A DNA stretch of 64,000 nt from Dermatemys mawii (GCA_007922305.1 ML677326.1:55112785-55176784); one strand, 5' to 3'; counted from the stretch's first letter, positions 24,691 to 35,667 are shown. Program-made: numbers and translations. Notes: generated by a model not told the origin, from the letters alone.

Positions 24691-25080
24691 CTAAGGCTTT
24701 GTCTACACTACAAAGTTAGAGTGATGTACACAAGTAGGCAGATGCAAGGCAGCTTACAAGTCTACACTTAAATTTGTCTTGCACTGATGCAAGAGTCATG
24801 TTATGGTGACACAGTAACAACACCTCCGAATGGCACAGAATCATGGTACATGTACAGAGGTTAATGAAGTGAAAATGTAGGCACTGCATTACCTATATCA
24901 ACCTCAACAGTCCTCAAGAGCTGTCACACAATTCTCCACACTGGCCGCTCTGGTCACCATTATGAACTGCACTGCCCAGTGGTCACGTAGACCAGAAATC
25001 CCCGCCTTCCTCTTTAAAGCCCCTTGGATTTATGAAATTCCTTTTCTTGATTGCCTGGCTTGGCAAACATCTAGCAGATT

Positions 25081-25200
25081 GCCATCCTGGAGAGCAACTA
25101 CCCAGCCAGCCACACTGGCTGCCATCCTGAAGAGCAACTACCCAGCCAACCACACTGGCTGCCATCCTGGAGAGCAACTACCCAGCCAACCACACTGGCT
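25081..25200. repeat. 40-bp minisatellite, three copies
   Basis: Three adjacent units start GCCATCCTGGAGAGCAACTA (or GAAG variant) at 25081, 25121 and 25161, with only two or three substitutions among them. The unit length is not a multiple of three, so it contributes to frame disruption upstream of the Myb/SANT-like remnant. Confidence 0.92.
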
Positions 25201-25219
25201 GCACACATTAGACACACTC

Positions 25220-26701
25220 CTACCTGGAGTAGATGAGATATTGGATCTCTTGGTTCTTGTGGGGAGAAGAGGCTGTGCAAGCACAGCTCTGAATCATCTG
25301 TCGAAATGTGGACATCTATGAGCAGATTGTTCAGGTGATGCAGGGCAAACGGCATGACAGGGACCAGCAGCAGCACCGTCTGAAAGCCTGGGAACAGAGG
25401 CAGGCATACTAGAAGGCCAGGGAGCTGAGCTGCAAACTTGCTGTTTTTATAAAGAGCTGCAGGTCATACTCAGTGGAGACCCCATCACCACCCCTATGGA
25501 TAACTCAGGAGCCAGAGTCACAGGTTCCTGTTCTGAACAGTGAGGAAGAGGAGATGGAGGAAAAATAGGAAGACGATGGGCAAAGGTGACTGGGGTCCAC
25601 CTGTGTAGTGAGACAGGACCTGTTTTTGTCTGCACTACAGTCCAGAATGGGCAAGCCTGATGCAGGGGAAGGAATCTCAAGTAAATGTGTAGATTAATTT
25701 TCATTACAGGGAAGGCACCCCCAAATGAACAGGACAGAGCTTTTTTTCTTTTCATTAGGGTTACTCATGTTAGAAGAGAAGGTATCAACCAAGGGAGATA
25801 GAGTTACCATGTGCTTTTCAGTAACCTCTAGATTTAGCTGGGTGGGCGGGGGAGGACAGGCAGCATGTGGAGCAGTTTATGTACACAGTGATGTCCCTTG
25901 AAAGATCGTACTGAAACTTTCGTGGAGGTACTCTTCAATCCTCTCCCAAAGCTTTCTAGGGATGGCTGTCTTATTTTGTCTTCTGTGGTAGGACACTTTC
26001 CTATGGCATGCAGTGAAAACTTAGACAGGAACCATTGTAGTAAACAGGCTAACAGCATACGGGCCTCACTGGGTTCAAGACACCACCAGCAGCTGTGCTC
26101 TCTGCCTTTGTTGCCCACAGAAGAGAGATATCAGCTAAAATCACTGCTTGTTGGATCCAGTGCAAGTATTCAGTGCCATTGTCTTATACAGGAAGCTCCA
26201 TGCAACTGAACAATTCTTTCCTTACTTTCTCTAACCTCCAGAGGGCTATACTCCCCACGTCTGGTGCCATGATTGGTATATTGCACAAGCAGTCCCAGGC
26301 AAAAATGATAGTGTAGTGCTTAAAACTTTAGGGGTTCAAGGGGAGTGATTTCTGCATCTTAAGTTTTGCTTTCCATAGGGAATAGACTGTCAGTGGTACC
26401 TCTGTGTGTTCTATCTTCAGCTGCTGCCAGTGTAGTGTTCCGGGTCTCCCTGTTCACACTCCCAGAGCACCTGAGTCAGATGAGGAGGAGAAATAAGAGG
26501 ACTTGGGATGACATGCAAACACTGGACCATGAGCACAGGGCCTGGAGAATGAACATAACAGACAGTCTTGACAAGGAAAGAATGGAGATGAGAAAGACCC
26601 AGCAGCAAAAGGAGAAGGAGACAGGACATAATGGGACTTCTCAGGTAGTAAGAGATGCTGCAGACTCTGGTGGGTATGCAAGCTCTACAAACCCAGGTTA
26701 G
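25220..26701 (+). pseudogene. Myb/SANT-like DNA-binding protein pseudogene (transposon-derived)
   Basis: The N-terminal part reads EILDLLVLVG near 25230, where the family has 'EVLDLIAVWG', and then in another frame RNVDIYEQIVQVMQG and HRLKAWEQRQAY (25302-25409). This is the trihelix-like Myb/SANT fold of the family, interrupted by TAG at 25410-25412. After a further frame change comes CFYKELQVILSGDP at 25442, equal to the family 'FY..L..ILG.DP' segment. The C-terminal part, in an open 111-codon frame at 26366-26701, has HLSQMRRRNKRTWDDM (26468-26515), matching 'LAQIRRRKKRTREDM', then a Glu/Lys/Gln-rich helical tail. At least two frameshifts and one stop make it a pseudogene. The 700 bases between may be an old intron. 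Confidence 0.6.
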
Positions 26702-27096
26702 GTCTTAATACCTCAAGATTAACAATTCAACTGAATATATATTGCTACTTTCTCTTCAATATATATGGTCATTTGCTATGACAAATCTAGGCGATAAATC
26801 TATACTACTTTGTCCAGAAGGTACCAATATTCTATTTAATAGTATAGAAACTGCTTTTCAGGGGAATTCTCCTTGGATGAAGAAGCCATGAGGCAAAGTA
26901 CTAGAAAAGTCAGTTAAAGCAATGGTGATAGGATTTTAAATGGATTTGAATTTAACTATGGAATTGTGTAGGTTAAACTGAGTGTGGTTTACAAGTATGT
27001 ACAAACACAAAATACATGTCAATTACTGGAACCGTTGCTATCTAAAAAATGATCTGCACCATTCTGATGCTACTGCATCATTTCTGATAATACAGG

Positions 27097-27195
27097 CCCC
27101 AATTCTGCAATGAGATGCTTGTGTTTGCACCACTGGATCCACAGATTTCCACAGGCTTCACTGGGGCCTGGGCACATCTCATTGCAAAATTGGGG
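27097..27195. mobile_element. Foldback MITE with 21-bp arms
   Basis: CCCCAATTCTGCAATGAGATG at 27097-27117 is mirrored at 27175-27195 with one mismatch. The interior (CACAGGCTTCACTGGGGCCTG) resembles other sauropsid foldback repeats. Confidence 0.8.
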
Positions 27196-27249
27196 TCAAA
27201 AATAGCCATCTCTTGATTAATAGTAAATTACTTACAGTGTTTCTCACTC

Positions 27250-27350
27250 CACTATATTATGATCCCCATTCTGAAGACAGAAAAACAGAAGCCCTGCCCG
27301 ACTTACCAATGGTCACATATGAGTCAGAAACAGAATCCTGATCTTGCCAA
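27250..27350 (-). mobile_element. MIR-type SINE fragment
   Basis: ATGATCCCCATTCTGAAGAC, then GAAAAACAGAAGCCCTGCC and GGTCACATATGAGTCAGAAA, are a diverged reverse complement of the MIR core (CCCCATTTTACAGATGAGGAAACTGAGGC... GGTCACACAGC). Confidence 0.65.
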
Positions 27351-27429
27351 AATTGATTATAGGTCTTATTAAAACATTAAGATTAACAATACAGTTCCCC
27401 ATGTCCACTGATTATAGGACAAATAATAA

Positions 27430-27680
27430 TTGGATTAATTTACAATGAGAGATTTAGATAGCATATTAGGAACAAGTCTCTAACTGTAAGGGTAGTTAAG
27501 CACTGTCACAGGTTACCTACAGAGGCTGTTGAATTCCCATCATTGGAGGTTTTAAAGAACAGGTTAGACAAACACCTGTCACAGATGGTCTAGGTATATT
27601 TGGTCCTAACACAATGTGGGGAGATATACTACATGACCTACTGAGGTCCCTTCCAGCCCTACATTTCTATAATTCTTTTA
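27430..27680 (+). mobile_element. CR1 LINE 3' end
   Basis: CAGGTTACCTACAGAGGCTG followed by TGGAGGTTTTAAAGAACAGG and GACCTACTGAGGTCCCTTCC is the plus-strand end of CR1 (end of pol, 3' UTR, tail with TTTCTATAATTC). Only about 250 bp remain. Confidence 0.85.
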
Positions 27681-27699
27681 CCTTAACTTAATGCTCGCT

Positions 27700-28806
27700 G
27701 GGTAGTCCCAATGACTTCAGTGCGGCTACTCATGATGCATGAAGTTAAGCACATTCATAAGTTTTTGCTAGATCAGAGATCATGTTTCTCTGCTCCAGCC
27801 ACATGATCTAACCATTATCGTTGTCACCTACCTACTGTAACAAAATACTAATACATTTTTTAAAAAAAATCTCATCTGGTACTGCTTTATAGCCTTAGGA
27901 ATCCATTCAAAATACTTTTTTAAAATTTTAAATCAAGTGCAGGTGCAGTGAAAGAGAAATAATTGCTAAGCTCCATGGGGTGGATGAAATTTGCCACTTC
28001 TAAGAGTTTAATGAATGAGCATGTAAATCCCATCTAAAATGAAGTGGTATTTCCCCCCATTTGTGGATCTACCAAGGACTCAAAAGCTCAGCATGCTATG
28101 TTGTCACAAGTGTGCAGTAACATTAATCACACTTCTGTAAATAGGCAGACCAGTAAACTTCTCTAAATAAAGAAATATACTGCATCTAGCCTGCTTTCTT
28201 ATGCACTCCAGCTGCAATATTTTTGTTACCAAGCAACAGAATTATCCCATTATAAAAAACCCTAATGCTACAGGCAGAGGATGCTTGTAGTAAGGCTTAA
28301 TACAATTTTTATTATCTCAGTTACTGCATTAGCTGAGCATGTGCAACAGCAGATCAGGGATAAATGGAAAGGGAGCGGATGATTCTACAGTGCAGTCACA
28401 ACCTGAAAAACAAATAAAGTATTGATTTTGATGATTCCACTGATAGCCATTTAATAGGCATAGCTAATATTATTTCAATTGATATGAGTATAATCTAAAT
28501 CATTCCTAATTGTGTCCGGAGTATTGGCTGAGCAACTGATGTTCAGCGTTCATGACTGTTCATCATACATGGTTATGAAACAAAATTAAACAATGTGAAG
28601 GAAAACATTATTGTTGATACATATCTCAAGCATGTAATTTTAGGTGTCAAAAGGTACTGAAATACCTGGGAACTAATGTGGCAAATGAAGGAGACTATGG
28701 CCAGTTCATGTCAGAATGTCTTATATGATGATTATTGATTTATATAGCACTATTCACATGCATTATGGTGTTTTAATAAAGGTTACAAATGGCTGTTTAA
28801 ACTACC
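27700..28806. other. No gene seen; MITE fragment at the start
   Basis: GTCCCAATGACTTCAGTGCG to AGTTAAGCACATTCATAAGT (27700-27790) belongs to the foldback family at 20559. The rest is AT-rich DNA with no recognised element. Confidence 0.4.
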
Positions 28807-28824
28807 ACACAGACACACACACAC

Positions 28825-28940
28825 GGTGAAATTCTGCTCTCAGTTACACCAGTGCAAATACAGAGCAACTCCACTGAATGTAGTGGAGTTACTCTGGATT
28901 TACATTGTTGTAAAAGAGTGGAGAATTTGTCTCTCACTCT
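28825..28940. mobile_element. Palindromic MITE ('TTACACCAGTG' family)
   Basis: CAGTTACACCAGTGCAAATA and CAGAGCAACTCCACTGAATG are mirrored by TAGTGGAGTTACTCTGGATTT. A (CA)n run lies just before it. The family is an old sauropsid foldback repeat. The 84-codon frame at 28826-29080 starts inside it and is not a gene. Confidence 0.7.
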
Positions 28941-29154
28941 GTAGGAATTACTTTACTCAAGACTATACACAGCTCTCTCAAGTGAAAGACGGCAAATGTT
29001 TAACAGCACATTACTCAACAGTTCAGAAAAAGGATGCAAAGACTACCACATCTAGTTTAAAGTACAGAGATGAATTTTAGTTAAGTACAGTGGAATTACT
29101 GGAGATGGAATTTGTCCAAAATAGTAAACTGAATGCCCTTATTATTATAAATCT

Positions 29155-29310
29155 TAAAGAAATGGACCAGATTTTGAACTCATTTACACTGGTGTAAATC
29201 CAGATTAATTCCACTGACTTCATGTCCTGAAGCCACATAATTCCTTTGACTTCAGACAAGAAGTCACTTACACTGGTGTCAATAAGATGAGATTCTGGTC
29301 CCAGAAGTGA
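29155..29310. mobile_element. Palindromic MITE, second copy of the 'TTACACCAGTG' family
   Basis: TCATTTACACTGGTGTAAAT followed by CCACTGACTTCATG, then GTCACTTACACTGGTGTC and GAGATTCTGGTCCCAG, form a diverged copy of the element at 28825, 220 bp away. Confidence 0.65.
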
Positions 29311-29699
29311 TCAGGGCTTCACTCCATACACAAAAGGAAAAAAAAAAGAGTGAAGAGAAAAACAATATCCAAGCACTTCTCAGTCTGTTCCACAATATTA
29401 AGAGTATGTAAATATTTTTTGTCCTATAGAATTCCTTCATTTCCTTTTTAACCCCATCCCCAGTGAAACTATCTATATTTCATTAACTCTTTTAATAAAG
29501 TATTTTATAACATTTCTGTTTTATGCCATACATAAATCTAGACGTATTATTAGGGACACTAGAAACTCATTTTTCTATCACTGCAACAGAAACAGACACT
29601 AAACAAAAATGAACAGAAAGGCTATATATGTTCAGACAAAGTGGGTCCTGTAGTTCATGACAAGAACTCTATGTATACAAAACAATGAATATCCATTGT

Positions 29700-30265
29700 G
29701 GTATAGAATCCAAGGCTGGAAAGGGCTGTTATGATCATCTAGTGTGACCTCTTCTTTAATACACACCATAGCACTTCCCCACAAATAGTTCCTAGAATAG
29801 GTCTTTTAGGGGGAAAAAATCTGACTTGATTAAAAAAGTACCAGTGATGGAGAATCCACCGCAACTCTGGGTAAATTGTCTCTATGGGTCCTCGCTGTTA
29901 AAGATGTATGCCTTATTTCCAGTCTGAACTTGTCTAGTTTTAACTTCCAGCCACTGGATTGCGTTATGCTTTTGTCTGCTACACTGAAGAGCCTGTTATC
30001 AAACATTTGTTCCCCATGTAGGTATATATAAAACTGAGATCAAGTTACTTCTTAACCGTCTCTTTGTTAAGATAAATAAATTGAACTCCTTGAGTCTATC
30101 CCTGTAAAACATGTTTTCTGAACCTTTAATCATTCTCATGGCTTTTTCCATCCCTGTCCCAATTTATTATCAACATCCTTTCTGAATTATGGACACCAAA
30201 ACAGTACACTGTATTCCAATAGTTGTCACTCCAATGCTAAATACAGAGGTAAAATAAACTCTATA
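29700..30265 (-). mobile_element. CR1 LINE 3' fragment
   Basis: TAGAATCCAAGGCTGGAAAG, ATCATCTAGTGTGACCTC and GATGGAGAATCCACCGCAAC match the reverse complement of a CR1 3' region, the same subfamily as at 10430. The 5' part (to CACCAAAACAGTACACTGTA) is the pol C-terminus, too decayed to translate. Confidence 0.82.
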
Positions 30266-30269
30266 CTCA

Positions 30270-31080
30270 GATTCAAGATTTCCCTTTTTACACATGGTCT
30301 GTGGATTCTACTCCCCAATGTTTCCTGTACAACCCATTGTCTTCTGCAGGCTTGCAACTATAACTCATTAGAACGTAATGAAACAATTCTGTTGATACAC
30401 AAGGAATAGATTCTAATTCATTCACTCTTAGTTGTGTTGGCTCTGCAGGGCTAACAGGAGTAAGTAGATATGTGGCCACACAGAAACCCATTTTTGTTTA
30501 GTAACATTTTAGATTACAGCTGAAATTTCAGTTATTTGTAAAACTATTTTACAAAGCATTGCTTAAATTAGGCTTTAATTGTCCAATGTCACAAGAAATA
30601 ATAGTACAATATAGGAAGTACCACATTAATCCTGACAAATGTTATCTTGCACTATTCTTCTGTAAAAGCCAATGCTTCATACCAATAATTTAATAAAGTC
30701 TAAATATTTGTTGTTTTTAATCCTTTGAGTTATACCCAGATTAAGTCTTGTTGAATAATTCAGTTTAGATAGCCTTTCACAAAGAAGGGATCATTCCCTT
30801 ATGCATTTCCTCATCCAGCCTAATTTTTCTTATTTCTGTTTTAATGCCTGTTCTTTAGTTGCCCTCTAATATTCACTTCTGTAATATTAAATTTGGTACT
30901 TTTCTGGACACTTTGACAATCAAAAAGACACACAATGGGTGCTACTGAATAGCAGCTGCTGAGGTTCTTGGCATAAAGACAATGATAAATAACAGATAGT
31001 TGTTGCCTCATGGTTCATAGTTTTTACATTGCTTGACATTTACCTTGGGTAAATTACCCAATTTATCTTTTATATATACA
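30270..31080. other. No gene seen
   Basis: AT-rich DNA, chance frames only. Confidence 0.4.
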
Positions 31081-31379
31081 ACTAGGGCTGTCAAGCAATA
31101 AAAAAATTAATTATGATTAATTGCACTGCTAAACAATAACAGAATATCATTTATTTACATTTTTCAAATATATTGATTTCCATAACAGCACAGAACACTA
31201 AGTGCATAGTTCTTACTTTATATTCATTTTTGATTACAAGTAGCATTTTTCAATTCACCTACAAGTACTGTAGTTATGAAAATTCAACTTACAAATGTAG
31301 AATTATGTACAAAAAATGCATTCAAAAATAAAAATGTAAAATTTTAGAACCTGCAAGTCCACTCAATCCTACTTCTTGT

Positions 31380-31560
31380 TCAGCCAATCACTCAAACAAG
31401 TTTGTTTACATTTGCAGGTGATAACGTTGCCCACTTCTTGTTTACAACATCACCTGAAAGTGAGAATAGGCGTGCTCACGGAATTGTTGTAGCTGGCATT
31501 GTAAGATATTTACATACCAGATGTGCTAAAGATTCATATATCCCTTCATGCTTCAACTAC
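31380..31560 (-). pseudogene. hAT transposase C-terminal domain, inverted copy (left arm)
   Basis: On the minus strand the left arm encodes ARLFSLSGDVVNKKWATLSP and then NVNKLV before a stop. It is the same hATC segment as at 33104 but in opposite orientation. The plus-strand 75-codon frame at 31402-31629 is its antisense shadow. The presence of the domain in both arms shows that the element's palindrome includes coding sequence. Confidence 0.85.
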
Positions 31561-31844
31561 TATTCCAGGGGACTCATCCATGCTGATGATGGGTTCTACT
31601 TAGTAACAATCCAAAGCAGTGTGGGTTGATGCACTTTCATTTTGATTATCTGAGTTACATACCACCAGCAGATTTTCTTTTTTGGTGGTTTGTGTTCTGT
31701 AGCTTTTGCATCAGAGTGTTGCTCTTTTAAGACTTCTGGAAAGCATGCTCCACATCATGTCCCTCTCAGATTTTGGAAGGAACTTCAGATTCTTAAACCT
31801 TGGGTCGAGTGCTGTAGCTATCTTTTGAAATCTCACATTGGTAC

Positions 31845-32628
31845 TGTCATAAGTGTGAAGTAGCCTAGAATTAGTGTTTACCTGTAAGGGGTTAAGCTAA
31901 AGGTAACCTGAGAGGTGGACAACTGACCAATGAGAAATTCCTCAGGAGACAAAGGATTTTAAGTTTCAGTTTCTCTCTGGGTCTCTCTCTGTTCACCTCG
32001 GCTATGGGGGGAACACAGCTATGTCTTTCACTATAACTATAAGATTCTATTAAGTATTGTAGTCAGTAAGTTTACCTTCTCTTTATCACTTGGAGAGTTC
32101 TCAGTGGTGAGTGTTGGCTGGGTGCTTCTTGATATTGTAAGCTTCAGCAGAGATATCAACTGTGGGAGAAAATTGCCTTGGGGGAGAGGTTTGGTTTCTG
32201 AATCCTTTTGTTGATTATGGTAGATGCTGTTCTATTGATGGTTATAAGGGATTTATTCCTTTCTCTTTTTCTTTTATTAAAATCTTTCTTTTAAGAAGCT
32301 GACTGCTTGTTTTTCATTGTGTAAGATCCTGGTTTGGATCGGGCACGTCTCGCAGGATCAGGTGAGGTTTGTTTTTTTTTTCTCTCAAGCTTCCCAGGGA
32401 AGGAAGAAGTTTGGGGGGTTAGTGGAAAGGGAAAGAAGGGTCCCCAAACTACCCTAGACCTAGTTTGGGTGGTGGCAGCGTACCAGGTCCAGATACAGAA
32501 GAATTTGTGTTCTGGGGAAAAACATTTTAACCCAAGCTGGTAAAATAAGCTTGTGGGGGTTATTTCTTTTTTCATGCGGGTCCCCACATCTGTACCCTAG
32601 AGTTCAGAGTGGGGAGGCAATCCTGACA
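31845..32628 (+). mobile_element. Complete solo LTR (784 bp) with perfect 5-bp TSD
   Basis: The insert begins TGTCATAAGTGTGAAG and ends GGCAATCCTGACA, so it has TG...CA ends with the inverted terminal TGTCA/TGACA. GGTAC flanks it at 31840-31844 and 32629-32633. Removing it rejoins hAT sequence on both sides (CTCACATTGGTAC and CTTCTTTGCGTTTTGTC). The ATTAAAATCTTTC region near 32276 may carry the poly-A signal, and CATCTGTACCCTAGAGTTCA is typical of the 3' end of this turtle LTR family. No internal coding region is left, indicating recombination between two LTRs. A 5-bp TSD fits Gypsy-type or some endogenous retrovirus groups. Confidence 0.95.
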
Positions 32629-32727
32629 GGTACCTTCTTTGCGTTTTGTCAAATCTGCTGTGAAAGTGTTCTTAAAATGAACAACATGTGCTGGGTCATT
32701 ATCCGAGACTGCTATAACATGAAATAC

Positions 32728-32955
32728 ATGGGGGGTGGGACTTGCTTGGGGGGCAGGGAGCAACCTCCCCCAAGCACTCACCAGCAGCATGGCTGGGGCC
32801 AGGTCGCTGCACTTCCTGTTGCTGGTGAGTGCTGGTGAGAGCGGCCATAGGGAAGAGGCGGGGCAGGGGCTGGAGTAGCATGCAACTACGTAGGGCACCA
32901 AATTTCCTGGTGCCCTATGCAGCTGTGTACTTTGCATATGGGTAGGTACGGCCCT
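32728..32955. mobile_element. GC-rich insert inside the hAT element
   Basis: The hAT sequence is interrupted after ACATGAAATACATGG and resumes at GAGTTCAGTCACAAATTTAA. Between them are GC-rich bases with internal inverted segments (CAAGCACTCACCAGCAGCAT and GTTGCTGGTGAGTGCTGGTG; GGGCACCAAATTTCCTGGTGCCC). It ends TAGGTACGGCCCTG, a hAT-like terminus. Probably a decayed non-autonomous hAT copy. The other terminus and the TSD are unclear. Confidence 0.55.
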
Positions 32956-33103
32956 GGAGTTCAGTCACAAATTTAATTAACACTTTTTTTTTTTTTTTTT
33001 TAAACAAACGTCGTCAGCATGGACATGTTCTCTGGAATGGTGGCCAAAACATGTAGGGGCTTATGAATGTTTAGCATATCTGGCACGTAAATACCTTGCA
33101 ATG

Positions 33104-33260
33104 CCGACTACAAAAGTGCCATGCAAATGCCTGTTCTCACTTTCTGGCAACATTGTAAATAAGGAGAGGGCAGAATTATCTCCTGTAAATGTAAACAAAC
33201 TTGTTTGTCTTAGAGATTGGCTGACAAGAAGTAGAGCTGAGTGGACTTTAGGCTTGTTTT
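33104..33260 (+). pseudogene. hAT transposase C-terminal dimerisation domain (right arm)
   Basis: An open stretch encodes CLFSLSGNIVNKERAELSP followed by NVNKLVCLRDWLT. This matches the hATC dimerisation motif ('ERLFS.SG.I...KR..L.P.NV..L..L'), the most conserved part of hAT transposases, which is needed for dimer assembly and excision. The family Glu-Arg before Leu-Phe is Lys-Cys here, so key residues are altered. Upstream coding sequence is interrupted. Confidence 0.88.
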
Positions 33261-33582
33261 ATTTTTGAATGCAGTTATGTAACAACAAACTATATTTGTA
33301 AGTTGCACTTTCACAATAAAGATATTGCACTACTGTACTTGTCTGAGGTGAATTGAAAAATACTATTTCTTTTATCATTTTTACAATGCAAATATTTTAA
33401 ATAAAAATATACACTGATTTCAATTGCAACATAGAATACAATATATATGAAAATGTATAAAAAACATCCAAACTATTTAATAAATTTCAATTGGTATTCT
33501 ATTGTTCAACAGTGCGATTAAAATTGTGATTAATTTTTTCTAGTTAATCGCTTGAACTAACTGCGATTAATCGACAGCCCTA

Positions 33583-35565
33583 TATAAACAACATATATTA
33601 TCCTGCAGGCAAATAAGTATCATGTCCATGTCCCAAGATCAACAACATTGCGCAAAGAATAAAGAGAATTTACTACATTTTTGCTTATGTAGCAGAAACA
33701 AACATCCTAGTTGGAAACAGAATCCTTACCAATTTCATATTTTTCTTTATAATAAGTAGGTATGTACGACTATCATCTCTACTTAGTGTTTTGTAAATTC
33801 CCACTAAAACTAATGGCAGAGCCATAATTGTGAGGATATCCAGAGTGTTTGCAATGAAATCCAAACCTACCCTATTTTTGGTATAATTACAAACTTGAAT
33901 CTCTGACCAACAGCGTCAAACGGTTTGCTAAGAGATTTGGGAATGTGGGCCAGTTTACAGTTTTACATCAACATGAGGTGAAATTTGGGGATTTTTGACA
34001 GTTGCAGTTTGAGATTCTATCCCTAAAAACTGAAAGCAAAACTCAGATTATGGGGGGAAAGGAGATGAACCTGCATCGATTGAAAGACTAAAACTGAAGA
34101 TATCGTTCAGGTCAAACTGCAGAGTTTTGTGCAACTCCTGCAAGAATAAACTCCTTTTAAACACCACAGTGAATTAATAATACAGTTTATGTAATAAACA
34201 GCTCCTTAACTGCAGTTAGAGGTGTGTAAAGCCTACCTCAAAATTAACTACTTTGGTAGAATCTGTCAGTATTCACTTATGCTTCACCTAATCAGAAGTT
34301 TTTGGGAAAAGAATACTAAGTAGTAATGTGATGGAACACAGTGATTCAGAAATACGAATTATTTCATCGGGATAAAAATGACAAAATACTAATGACATTT
34401 ATCGTCTTATAACCATTCAATGACATTTCTATGCTATATCTAACCATTTCTTATATTGACTGGGCATTAAACAATCCAAGATATTTTGACTTGGAAAAGC
34501 ATTGATATATTTTCCCTGATGGTTTCAGATACTGTTACAGTTTCTCTAGTACTGACTGTTTTAAGTGCTGCCTGTGGTGCTGGAGTTTCATTTGTGATTT
34601 GTGAGCACTGGCAGCTGACATCACAGACTCAATGACAACAAATACATCAAAAGCGGAGCTTAAGCAACTCTTGCTTCTGATTTACTCACTTTGCCAGAAC
34701 TGGGCTATGCCATATCCATTTTTGTTTTGTGAATTCTATGTTGTGTGCCTCATTAAAGAAGAAAAAACAACGCATTCTAGGAATTAAAAGAAGTCATAGT
34801 TTGTGACAAGAACACATGAAATAAGAAGAAATAGAATACATCAGTGACTTTACTGATTGGGATATAAGGCTCTAGAAAAAGAGAATGAATCAATTACTCA
34901 GTAGCCATTTCACTCACCATTAGCTGGGCATGAATGTATAAAAAAAATTCCCCTAAAGGTACTAGGGCTACCAAGTAGCCTACATACTGGGAATAGTGCA
35001 CTGCCAGGAGGGAGACGCATCCTGAATTCCTACTCTTATTTTTCAAAGGTTGGAAGTTTATGCTATTGCAGTATGTTCATCAGGGGGAAAGAATGATTAT
35101 GTAAATTACAAGAATTATTATGACTATAATTTTGCTCTCTTACACACATAGTGTGGCAGATCATAAACCATTGTAAATGGGCAGAGCTTTGTTGACTCCA
35201 AAGCAGCCGACATCAGTTTACACCAGCTGAGGATCTAGCACTATAGCATTGTGAATTAATGTATATGGTAGTGACTTTTATAGATGTAAGAGCTTACCTA
35301 CACAGGAAAATTGACTAGAATAGCTATTCTGAACAGCTTCCTATGTGGAAACATTTATTCTGGAATAAGAGTGTTCTCACACAGAGCTATTCCAGAATAA
35401 CTATTGCCACACTTTCAAATTCATACCATACTTTATTCCAGAGTAACTTCCCCATGTAGAGAAGCCCCTATCCAAGTTATTGTGGAAATCTTTTAAAACT
35501 TCTCCTCAAATGGAAGTTTTTCCATGCCTAAATTCAGTTTGGTTGCCTCTCTCTAGGCCTTTCTA
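33583..35565. other. No gene seen
   Basis: AT-rich DNA. A weak foldback (AATAGCTATTCTGAACAGCT and AGAGCTATTCCAGAATAACT, 35318-35405) resembles an old MITE. Nothing else recognised. Confidence 0.4.
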
Positions 35566-35667
35566 CTATGTCCTTTTTTCAGATGGTATGACAAAAAATG
35601 ATAGCCAAATGAGGACTGCCATTGGTTTAGATAAAGAACTTATAATACTGACATCATTACTCTATCC

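Larger units (their letters stand above)
24694..26715 (+). mobile_element. Decayed PIF/Harbinger-like element with a Myb/SANT-like accessory ORF
   Basis: The left end (AAGGCTTTGTCTACACTACA) has the same terminus as the MITEs at 19921 and 48092. The next 300 bases keep a leader-like sequence including TCTGGTCACCATTATGAACT and CTGCCCAGTGG, which I associate with turtle elements carrying a Myb/SANT-like gene. The gene remnant follows at 25220-26700. I see no DDE transposase. PIF/Harbinger elements typically carry a transposase plus a Myb-like protein, and the assignment is by that analogy. The right end is not defined. Confidence 0.55.
31083..33582. mobile_element. Palindromic hAT transposon with long inverted arms, carrying nested insertions
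   Basis: It begins TAGGGCTGTCAAGCAATAAA and ends TTAATCGACAGCCCTA, inverted termini of a hAT family. The outer 500-600 bp on each side are inverted copies of one another: the left arm (31083 to about 31600) and right arm (about 32990 to 33582) both include the end of the transposase gene, pointing outward in opposite directions. The centre holds further transposase sequence on the minus strand, split by a solo LTR (31845-32628) and by another insert (about 32728-32955). Flanks TATACAAC and TAAACAAC are similar, with a 2-bp offset, so the TSD is uncertain. Confidence 0.9.

Noticed and set aside
25081..25200. Possible CRISPR-like array
   Set aside because: Three contiguous 40-bp units with no spacers, in vertebrate-type DNA. 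It is a minisatellite.
31402..31629. 75-codon plus-strand frame
   Set aside because: It is the antisense of the hAT transposase C-terminal segment in the left arm of the palindromic element.
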